Assembly: GCA_023475345.1 (NCBI GenBank)
Contig: JAMCWD010000022.1
Span: 1 to 64,000 of the forward strand
Source: Chloroflexota bacterium
GTDB taxonomy: Bacteria; Vulcanimicrobiota; JAMCWD01
Direction of reading: 5' to 3'
DNA length: 64,000 bases
The notes under the pieces were generated by a model. The model ran no database searches, was not told the DNA's origin, and saw only the letters and a list, made by a program, of their open reading frames with translations. Below, one piece after another: positions 32,616-39,831 of the stretch. The translations under genes were made by a program, and so were the position numbers. The number at the start of each line of letters is the position of its first letter. The first letter of the stretch is position 1.

Positions 32616-33699
32616 CCCAGGCTTCTCCTTTCATTTCAGGAGATTCTTCGAACAATGCCTTGTCGGAACAGCGCGCCAGGGCGTCTTCCCTGGTAATCTT
32701 GCCCTCGTCATACAACTCGTAAAGCGTCTTATCCAGGAGGTGCATTCCCATCATGCGGCCCGTCTGTATATGAGAATTAATCTGGAATGTCCTGTTCTCC
32801 CTGATAAGGTTGGATATGGAATATGTCCCTACAAGGATTTCAGTGGCGAGTATCATCCCCGGGCGGTCTGTCCTGGGTATGAGCTGCTGGCAGATGACCC
32901 CGCGGAGTATTTCGGCCAGGGTTATGGAGATCTGGGCCTGTTTTTCATACGGGAAAGCGTCGATGAGCCTATTGATTGTAGTTACGGCGCTCCTGGTGTG
33001 CATGGTGCTGAAGACCAGGTGACCTGTTTCTGCTGCGGTAAGCGCAAGCTCGATAGTCGGCAGGTCTCTCAGGTCGCTGATTACTATAACGTCGGAATCC
33101 TGGCGCAGCGCGCCCTTGAGGGCAAGCGCGAACGATTCTACATGAAGCCCCACCTGTCTCTGGTTGATAAGGGCGGTTTTGTTTTCATAAAGAAATTCGA
33201 TGGGCTGCTCGATGGTGGTTATATGGATTGAATCGCGCCGGTTTATAATGTCAACGAGAGCCGTCATGCTGGATGTCTTCCCCGATCCTGCAGGCCCCGT
33301 TACAAGGACAAGGCCGTTTTGATGGAATGTAAACCTTTTGACGACTTCGGGAAGTCCCAGCTCTTCTACCGAGGGGATATAATTCGGGACATGCCTGAAT
33401 ACCAGGTTGAGGCCGTTTCGCTGGTAAAAGGCATTTCCCCTGAAGCGGTAAAGCTTGCTGTCTTCAAGGACGGTTTCATAAGCAAAATCCACATTCAACA
33501 GTTTCGGGAGCTTTTCTTTATCGTCAACGCTCAAGACTTCCTTGGCAAGCTCCTTGATCCTCGAAGGTGTGAGCGGGGGCTCGTCCAGCGGGAAGAGCTT
33601 CCCGTAAATCCGGATCCTTGCAGGTGAGCCTGACGGGAGGTGTAAATCGGAGCCCCGGTGTTGTATCAGTTGATATAAATATTCATCTACCCTTGCCAT
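32608..33699 (-). CDS. PilT-family ATPase paralogue with altered Asp box and Walker B
   Basis: 363 residues, a PilT/PilU-type protein. Walker A (GPAGSGKT, residues 135-142) and the His box (STMHTRSAVTTINRLID) are intact. The Asp box reads IEQPIEF, with Gln165 where family members have Asp, and Walker B reads VISDLRD, with Ser-Asp in place of Gly-Glu, so the catalytic Glu is Asp209. Nucleotide binding should remain, hydrolysis may be slow or altered. It overlaps the start of the standard pilT and probably forms mixed or regulatory complexes with it, as PilU does with PilT in other species. Confidence 0.88.
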   Translation of the reverse strand: MARVDEYLYQLIQHRGSDLHLPSGSPARIRIYGKLFPLDEPPLTPSRIKELAKEVLSVDDKEKLPKLLNVDFAYETVLEDSKLYRFRGNAFYQRNGLNLVFRHVPNYIPSVEELGLPEVVKRFTFHQNGLVLVTGPAGSGKTSSMTALVDIINRRDSIHITTIEQPIEFLYENKTALINQRQVGLHVESFALALKGALRQDSDVIVISDLRDLPTIELALTAAETGHLVFSTMHTRSAVTTINRLIDAFPYEKQAQISITLAEILRGVICQQLIPRTDRPGMILATEILVGTYSISNLIRENRTFQINSHIQTGRMMGMHLLDKTLYELYDEGKITREDALARCSDKALFEESPEMKGEAWDV

Positions 33700-33894
33700 A
33701 TCCTGGTAAATACATTTTCCTTTCGTCTGAATAAACCGCTATTTAAATTCTGATAATTCTCTGAAAATACCTTTACCGCCTGCAAGAAAAATAAAAAATT
33801 ATCGATAAAATAAATTCTGTTAAAAAAAAGGCGGCAGGCATCCGGCAGGGATGTGAAATTTGTTTGATTTTCCTTGAAAATATTAATTAACATT

Positions 33895-33904
33895 TTGTTA
33901 ACAA
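33895..33904. promoter_or_regulatory. TTGTTAACAA palindrome upstream of the peptidase promoter
   Basis: A perfect ten-base palindrome located nine bases before the -35 box of the next promoter; identical to the element at 28574-28583 and similar to TTTGTTAAC at 2606-2614 upstream of the glycine-zipper operon. Confidence 0.45.
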
Positions 33905-33912
33905 GTTCCCGA

Positions 33913-33941
33913 TTGATCCGGCTTATGCGCTCTGATATTAT
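33913..33941 (+). promoter_or_regulatory. Promoter of the HExGH peptidase/clostripain operon
   Basis: TTGATC (33913-33918) and TATTAT (33936-33941) are 17 bases apart, about 50 bases before the start codon at 33993. Confidence 0.65.
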
Positions 33942-33992
33942 ATTGATGGCGGAATGTCTCGTTCGCTGTATATTTTGTTGTTAGGAGAACTT

Positions 33993-35582
33993 ATGGACAA
34001 GATAAACAAGCCCGGTATGGAGCAAAAGATTCCCGATTTAAAGCCGGATTTGCCCCAGGGCGTCCCGGCGGATGCAGATAAACAACCTGCTGTTGAAGAC
34101 AAAGTCGAGATAAGCAGGAACGCGAGGAAAGCCAGACAATACATTTCTGATAAAGAATATAAATATACGATTGAGCATTACGGTCCCGAAAAAGACAATG
34201 TTCCGAAACAGATAGCCGGCGGCGTGGCGGGTTTCGGAGCCGAATATATCAGCGAGGCAGGCGGCTTTTCCACTTATGTCCACGAGCAGGGTCATGCATT
34301 GACTTTAAAGGCACTTTACGAAAACGCCGATCCCCGGGTACAGGTTGACGGGATAGAAAATATTCAGAATTTCCTTAAAGACCCTTCGAAAGAGAACCTG
34401 TCGAGGGTGCTTTCCGCTTACGATACTCACCAGGATGGGGCGGCAGGTTATACCACTTTAAGTGCCGACGGCCCTAATGCGCTGGGAAAAAAGCTCGGCG
34501 ATAACGGCAGCATGGCGGCGATTTCAGCCGCAGGCTGTCTGGCTACAGAGATCCCCGCCCTTGCAGGTTTCGGAGCGGGATTTGCAATCCGCAAAAAACA
34601 TCCCGCGCTGGGCTATCTGCTGATGACGATGGGCGCGGTCCATCATCTGAGCAATTCGCTTTATCCCATATCGGCGGCTTTTATGAGCGCCGAGGAAATA
34701 GCCAAGCCCTCCGGCCATGATTGGGCTTCTTTTGCCAGGGAGACAGGCATAAGCCCTGTCGTAACGGCGGCGGTATTCTCTCTCAGCCTTCCTGCGCTGG
34801 GAGCAGCTCTTTATTTCAACGAGAAGCATCATGAAAACCAGGTAAAAGACCGCCTGGCTCTCGGCCGCCTTATCAACGACGGAAAAATCACCGAGCAGCA
34901 GATTAATACCACAATGGAAAATTACAAGGGCAAAGATAAGATAACCGAGCTTGAAGACCGGATGCATGCCCTTTACAACGCGCCTCATGTTGAAGGTGAT
35001 AAAAAGTTTGAAAAAGAAGTTGGAAAGCTCGTGGATAAGCTGGGCAGGGAATATGATAAATTCAGCGACGAGCTTATCGGTCAGAACAAAGACCTTGTCA
35101 AAGAAGAAAGAAAGAATATCGATGAGCCTGTAAAATTCAATTTTAAAAGCACGATCGCCGATACGGCAAAAGATATTCAGCTTTCATACAACAAGGACAA
35201 GACGGGCACGATCCTTAAGGGAGCGGGGATAGGGGCAGGCATTGCCGCTACAGCCAGTGTCGGTTTGAAGGGGCTGGCGGCCGCCGTGCCGAAACTTGCT
35301 CCCGGACTCATAGGCACGGGCGCCAGGGTCGCAGGCAGTCTTGTTCCGGGTCTTGGCGTACTGGGGGCGGCAGGAGCCATTTACCAGGCCGGTAAAACTA
35401 TCGGCAACCCCGATGCGTCAAAGATTGACAAGGCATCAGCCGTAAGCCTTGCGGCATTTGCCGGCATAGGCGCTGCGGGTCTCTGTATCCCGGGTCTCGG
35501 CCTGCCGCTTGCCGTGGTCAGCATAGTGGGAACGCTGGGGACACTGGGAGCCAAATGGCTGGCTCATAAAATACAAGGTTAA
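33993..35582 (+). CDS. HExGH-motif membrane protein (M50-like) with FlgM-like N-terminal motif and Gly/Ala-rich tail
   Basis: 529 residues from the ATG at 33993, preceded by TAGGAG; an earlier in-frame ATG lacks an SD. The first 50 residues are charged and Pro/Lys-rich, without signal peptide, and contain EDKVEIS (35-41) followed by a basic helix. Residues 75-275 hold a zinc-metallopeptidase-like unit: HEQGH (97-101), then hydrophobic segments (172-200, 205-230, 254-275), with NSLYP and GHDW (241-244) as possible further ligand sites, recalling site-2-type (M50) peptidases. Residues 280-400 are charged and helical; 405-529 are glycine/alanine-rich membrane-like helices similar to the glycine-zipper proteins at the window start. 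The clostripain gene follows 42 bases later. Activity is inferred. Confidence 0.75.
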   Translation: MDKINKPGMEQKIPDLKPDLPQGVPADADKQPAVEDKVEISRNARKARQYISDKEYKYTIEHYGPEKDNVPKQIAGGVAGFGAEYISEAGGFSTYVHEQGHALTLKALYENADPRVQVDGIENIQNFLKDPSKENLSRVLSAYDTHQDGAAGYTTLSADGPNALGKKLGDNGSMAAISAAGCLATEIPALAGFGAGFAIRKKHPALGYLLMTMGAVHHLSNSLYPISAAFMSAEEIAKPSGHDWASFARETGISPVVTAAVFSLSLPALGAALYFNEKHHENQVKDRLALGRLINDGKITEQQINTTMENYKGKDKITELEDRMHALYNAPHVEGDKKFEKEVGKLVDKLGREYDKFSDELIGQNKDLVKEERKNIDEPVKFNFKSTIADTAKDIQLSYNKDKTGTILKGAGIGAGIAATASVGLKGLAAAVPKLAPGLIGTGARVAGSLVPGLGVLGAAGAIYQAGKTIGNPDASKIDKASAVSLAAFAGIGAAGLCIPGLGLPLAVVSIVGTLGTLGAKWLAHKIQG

Positions 35583-35624
35583 GTTTTAAAATTACAAATA
35601 AATAAATTATGGGGAGGAAAGAAA

Positions 35625-36977
35625 ATGGATATCAAGAGAACCGATGTAGCGAAAATGCCGGAAGCCGTAAAACCCCAGGTTAAGTCGGAAACGAAGAATA
35701 CTGAAAAAGAAGCCGCCATGCCGAAAGACACGGTTACCATCTCCGGCGGGAAAGCGGATACAGGCGCCATAAAGCCCAAAGCCAAGTGGCTGTTCCTGAA
35801 CTACGTGGCCGCCGATTGTAACCTTACCGAGCAGCAGTTGAAAAACCTGGACCAGCAGGAGCTTGTCGGCTCTGATAAAAATACGCACATCGTCGCCTAT
35901 GTCGATGTAGGGCCTAATAAAGACCCGCTGAACAACCAGTGGAATAATGCCCGCTCGCTGTATATTACCAAGGACAGCACTCCCAACAAGTTGAACAGCG
36001 AATTAATCGAGGATTTCGGGCCTGTCGATATGTCAAGCCCGGAGACGTTGAAAAGGTTCATCGTCGATGCGATAAAGAAATTTCCGGCCGATCACGTAGC
36101 GCTGATATTGAACGATCACGGCGGCGGGTTCACAGGTGCGATGGCCGACGACACCAACGGCAATTTCATGTCGATGCCCGGTGTGGGCAAGGCTTTGAAA
36201 GAAGCCGAAAAAGTTACCGGCAAAAAGATAGACATAGTCGGCTTCGACGCGTGCCTCATGGCGGAGACCGAGGTCGCTTATGAAATCAAAGACAACGCCG
36301 ATATCATGCTGGCTTCCGAGGAAAGCGAAGGAGGCGCAGGCTGGACTTACGACCCGATGCTGGGCGGCCGCACGCTGAAAGAAGCCATAGGCAAGACACA
36401 GAAGCTTTTGAGTCATAAGATTGCAGTAGGGCCGGAAGATTTTGCAAAGATCGTCGTTGACGTCAATGCGCAGCACCAGGGCGATATCCCGACTTTCAGC
36501 GCGACAAGGCTGAACAAGATCGACGACCTGTCCAAATCGACGGATATGCTGGCTGAAACGATTTTGAAGACCGGCGATAAGGATTCGATTAAACAGGCTA
36601 TCAAGGAAGCTGAAGCTTACGGCGGAGGCTGGGCTCCTTACAAGGACATCCACGATCTCCATCATGTCTGCACGAATATCATAGGCAAGTCCTCGGATGA
36701 AGTCGTAAAGAAGGCCGCGGAAGGAGTGCTGACGACTCTCAACGATGTGATTCTTGCAAATGAGAACAACCCGTCATCGTATCCCAATTCACGCGGCATA
36801 AGCATCTATGCGCCCGAGACTTCCAGCTTCGGGTATGACTACAAGGACCTGGCGTTCGCCAAGAAAACCAAGTGGGATGAGGCTGTCCAATCGCTTTATT
36901 CCACGACCGCCAAGGCGACGGAAAGCACACCCTCGGTATGGCCCGACGGCTCGCCCAGGAAACCGAAAAAGTCATAG
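35625..36977 (+). CDS. Clostripain-family (C11) cysteine peptidase with FlgM-like N-terminal motif
   Basis: 450 residues. The caspase-like fold of family C11 is clear: KWLFLNYVAADCN, then LILNDHGGG with catalytic His165, and VGFDACLMA with catalytic Cys210, then ASEESEGGAGWTYDPML. Members cut after basic residues, often after self-processing. The family is usually secreted, yet no signal peptide is present; instead the Lys/Pro-rich N-terminus contains PKDTVTIS (33-40), like three other proteins here. This suggests export by another route. It is the second gene of the operon with the HExGH protein and is followed by a strong terminator. Confidence 0.92.
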   Translation: MDIKRTDVAKMPEAVKPQVKSETKNTEKEAAMPKDTVTISGGKADTGAIKPKAKWLFLNYVAADCNLTEQQLKNLDQQELVGSDKNTHIVAYVDVGPNKDPLNNQWNNARSLYITKDSTPNKLNSELIEDFGPVDMSSPETLKRFIVDAIKKFPADHVALILNDHGGGFTGAMADDTNGNFMSMPGVGKALKEAEKVTGKKIDIVGFDACLMAETEVAYEIKDNADIMLASEESEGGAGWTYDPMLGGRTLKEAIGKTQKLLSHKIAVGPEDFAKIVVDVNAQHQGDIPTFSATRLNKIDDLSKSTDMLAETILKTGDKDSIKQAIKEAEAYGGGWAPYKDIHDLHHVCTNIIGKSSDEVVKKAAEGVLTTLNDVILANENNPSSYPNSRGISIYAPETSSFGYDYKDLAFAKKTKWDEAVQSLYSTTAKATESTPSVWPDGSPRKPKKS

Positions 36978-37005
36978 CGCAGGCAAAACTGAACCAGGAC
37001 ATCGA

Positions 37006-37037
37006 ACAGGGGCTTAAATCAAGCCCCTGTTTTTTTA
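37006..37037 (+). terminator. Strong intrinsic terminator after the clostripain gene
   Basis: A ten-base perfect stem (ACAGGGGCTT with AAGCCCCTGT, 37006-37015 and 37021-37030) with a five-base loop is followed by a T-run. It ends the two-gene peptidase operon. Confidence 0.93.
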
Positions 37038-37068
37038 ATAGAATATCCCCCTTCCGCCCAAGCTCCGG

Positions 37069-37107
37069 ATCATGCCCGATTTATATGCCTGATTTATCGG
37101 GCATGAT
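37069..37107. repeat. 12-base perfect inverted repeat
   Basis: ATCATGCCCGAT and ATCGGGCATGAT are separated by 15 bases. The hairpin is followed by a weak T-rich end. It may be a second terminator or an operator upstream of the DUF1844/S41 pair. Confidence 0.55.
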
Positions 37108-37212
37108 TTCTTATAACATGCTCTCATTAACAGCGCCGGATTCCTGCAGTCGCAGGATTTACATGTAATTTAATGAATTAAAAACCAATAAATAATTATC
37201 GAGGTGGTAATC

Positions 37213-37602
37213 ATGGCGGAAAACGAAAAAAATGAGGTGGACTACGGGCCTTTCGAAGATCCCGGCAAGAAGGAAGAGCCGGAATCGGAGGAGATGGACT
37301 ATTCATCGGCGGAAGAACAGCTTGCGGCAATGTACCCCAGGGATGTAACGGCGACACTTCGCGCAATGTACACCCTGCTTGCTTCACAGGCCTGGATTTT
37401 TATGGGGCTTATTATGAACCCCATAGAAGGCAAAATCACGAAAGATCTCGCCCAGGCAAAGCTGGCAATCGATACCATGGACTTCCTCTTCCCCAAAATT
37501 TCTCCTCACCTGAACGACAATGAAAAAAATGAAATTAAAAACCTGCTGGTCAACTTACAGCTTAATTTCGTTCAGCAGAGCAGCACGCCTGAGAATAATT
37601 AA
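37213..37602 (+). CDS. DUF1844 protein
   Basis: 129 residues from the ATG at 37213, with GAGGTGG upstream. After an acidic N-terminal tail (about 35 residues) comes the DUF1844 helix bundle: LRAMYTLLASQAWIFMGLIMNPIEGKITKDLAQAKLAIDTMDFLFPKI, then LNDNEKNEIKNLLVNLQ. Family members are small cytoplasmic helical proteins of unknown function. The stop codon is immediately followed by the ATG of the S41-family gene, so the two are translated together. Confidence 0.88.
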   Translation: MAENEKNEVDYGPFEDPGKKEEPESEEMDYSSAEEQLAAMYPRDVTATLRAMYTLLASQAWIFMGLIMNPIEGKITKDLAQAKLAIDTMDFLFPKISPHLNDNEKNEIKNLLVNLQLNFVQQSSTPENN

Positions 37603-38952
37603 ATGTTAAGGCGCGCCTTTCTCGTTTTCCTGATCGCGGTATTGACTGCGGCAGGCTTATGTGCCGCCGTGGAAAAGGAGGAGGCCGCCGCCGAAAGCCG
37701 GAACCAAGCGGCATCAGGCATTGATCCTCGGGTCAGGGAGATACGGCAGGTGTGGGATTGTATCCTTGATAATCATGTTTCTTCTCCTTCGCCTGCATCG
37801 CTTCTTAAGGGCGGCGTCAACAGCTTGAACAAACGCAGCAAGATTTCTAAATGGCCTGAATTCCAATATAGCGATGCCTTTAAAGCCGCGTCAAATAACG
37901 ATTGGAAGAACCTTCAAAAGATCCTGGAAAAATATTTCAAGAAATTAAACCCGTCTCAGGGGAAGTATGCATATCGCTCTTTCATAAGCGGGATGCTTGA
38001 TGTCCCGAAAGAGGGCGTCTCTTTCGTCAATTACCTCCCCGACCCGAATGTGCTAAAAGCAAGGTTTGAAGCGGGATCGGGGATCTTGATCGGGAAAAGC
38101 CGGCGGGACCACCGCCTGACGGTGTATTCGGTTCTACCCGGCGCTCCGGCGGCCAAGGCAGGCATCCGGCCGAGCGATGTAATTGTCAATATCGACGGGT
38201 ATAAAGTACAACAGGAAGATCCCGTGACGGAATTACAGGCCAGGCTTATAGGCGCTGAAAATTCAAAGCTGAAATTGACAGTCGCCCGAGGTGAAAAAAA
38301 GATCGGAGTCCGCCTGGCACGAAAGAAATTCAAATTTCCCTGTTATAACGTTTACAACGGTACCGGCGGGATGTGCCGCATCAAGTTCAATTATTTCCCC
38401 GCCACTGCAGGAGACGGCCTGAGACTTCTTTCAAAAACGCTCGACGAACTGATGAAAAACGGAACGAAAGGGCTTATCCTGGATTTACGCGGTTGTACCG
38501 GCGATAACTACGAAGGAGCCGTCGGCATGACGGCGGTATTTTTGGACAAGGGGGAAAATTACGGGATTATCAAGCGGAGGAACGGGGACAAAGAAAAGCT
38601 TTATCCGAATTTTTACGGGGAAAAAGAATTGCCTCTGGTTATCTTGATTGACGGGACCACATCAGGAGCCGCGGAGATTATGGCAGGGGCTTTAAGCGTA
38701 CAAAGAAAGGTTCCGCTTGTAGGCGATAATACCGAAGGTGCGGCATGTGTGCAGAAGGAATTTATCCTTAATTCGGGCGATACTGTAGAAGTTGCGGTGG
38801 CGTCATTATTGACGCCGGACGGTAAAAATATAAGCGCGGGCGGGATTGTGCCCGGTTATAAAGTTAAGATGCCGTTGTGGGAAAGAGAGGGGCCGTCCGA
38901 TATCCAGCTCTTAAAAGCAAAAGAGTTGTTGAAGAAAATGCTGCGCAAGTAA
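37603..38952 (+). CDS. Exported S41-family (CtpA-like) protein with PDZ domain, catalytic residues lost
   Basis: 449 residues with a signal peptide (1-22). A PDZ domain spans about 155-240 (LTVYSVLPGAPAAKAGIRPSDVIVNIDG) and a C-terminal-processing-peptidase domain about 250-440 (GLILDLRG, PLVILIDG). In active members the Ser lies in SASASE and the Lys in TFGKGxVQ. The aligned stretch here is GTTSGAAE...NTEGAACVQ: spacing from Glu358 to Gln384 is as in the family, but the Ser position is Gly355 (a Ser is one residue earlier) and the Lys position is Ala380. It may be an inactive scaffold or peptide-binding homologue. DUF1844 precedes it directly. Confidence 0.82.
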   Translation: MLRRAFLVFLIAVLTAAGLCAAVEKEEAAAESRNQAASGIDPRVREIRQVWDCILDNHVSSPSPASLLKGGVNSLNKRSKISKWPEFQYSDAFKAASNNDWKNLQKILEKYFKKLNPSQGKYAYRSFISGMLDVPKEGVSFVNYLPDPNVLKARFEAGSGILIGKSRRDHRLTVYSVLPGAPAAKAGIRPSDVIVNIDGYKVQQEDPVTELQARLIGAENSKLKLTVARGEKKIGVRLARKKFKFPCYNVYNGTGGMCRIKFNYFPATAGDGLRLLSKTLDELMKNGTKGLILDLRGCTGDNYEGAVGMTAVFLDKGENYGIIKRRNGDKEKLYPNFYGEKELPLVILIDGTTSGAAEIMAGALSVQRKVPLVGDNTEGAACVQKEFILNSGDTVEVAVASLLTPDGKNISAGGIVPGYKVKMPLWEREGPSDIQLLKAKELLKKMLRK

Positions 38953-39004
38953 ATCCGGCTGTAGTTAAAGCCGCTGTTTACCTGAGCGAATTTCGACCGT
39001 CGGG

Positions 39005-39592
39005 TTATTTGCCTTTCAATACCTGGAGCACGGTTTTGCCGAATTCTTCAGCCGCGGCGGGACCTGATCCCGTTACTATCTTGCCGTCCCTGACACAGGG
39101 CTTATCGATGTAAGTCGCCCCCTTTTTTATTATTTCGTTGCTCACGCCGGGCCAGCATGTCGCCTTAACATTTTTCAATATCCCGGCCCTTGCGATTATC
39201 ACAGGGGCGAAACATATCGCGCCGATGGGCTTACCGAGGGCTTTTGCGTCTCTTCCAATTTTTTGGGCATCGGCATTGTCCCATAAAACCTGTGCCCCGG
39301 GGCCGCCTATAAAAACGACGCCGATATAATTCTTTATATTTGCACGATCCAGTGTAAACTTTGATATGGCAATGCCTCCCATCACACCGGTTATCTCCCC
39401 GGTCGCCGTCGATGCCGTATCGACCTGGAAGCCGCCCCTCTCAACGATGTTCTTCGTCGTGAAATATTCTTCGTCCCTGAAATCCGAAGGCGCGATTATG
39501 AACAATACTTTATTGTCGGCGCTTAAGGCGGGAATTATCGCCCCGATAATAAGCACAGACAGGAGAACGATTAATATAACGACTCTTTTCAT
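39005..39592 (-). CDS. Exported DJ-1/PfpI-family protein
   Basis: 195 residues: a signal peptide (1-24, ending ALSA) followed by one DJ-1/PfpI domain. The nucleophile elbow AICFAP with Cys, the acidic residue in SDFRDEEY, and the GGPGA strand are intact. Members include chaperone/deglycase-like and protease-like proteins; activity is not certain. A paralogue without signal peptide is at 50.7 kb. AGGAGGAGAG precedes the ATG. The gene converges with the S41 gene and is divergent from the A2M gene. Confidence 0.88.
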   Translation of the reverse strand: MKRVVILIVLLSVLIIGAIIPALSADNKVLFIIAPSDFRDEEYFTTKNIVERGGFQVDTASTATGEITGVMGGIAISKFTLDRANIKNYIGVVFIGGPGAQVLWDNADAQKIGRDAKALGKPIGAICFAPVIIARAGILKNVKATCWPGVSNEIIKKGATYIDKPCVRDGKIVTGSGPAAAEEFGKTVLQVLKGK

Positions 39593-39831
39593 ACTGCTCT
39601 CCTCCTTGTAGTTAATTTGCCGCTATTATGATATACCCGGGATTATGGTATTTCCAAACATTTTTTCGGCAGGATTGTGAAAATCCTTGCTTTTCACAAA
39701 TGTAGATTTAATGCTCTAAAAAAGTATTTTTAAATAATTCCGGCAATTCAAGGAATTGGATAGGGGAACGATGAAAATTTCATTATCTGTTAAGTGGTCG
39801 TAAATCTTATATTTACGTGGAGGTAGTGGGG

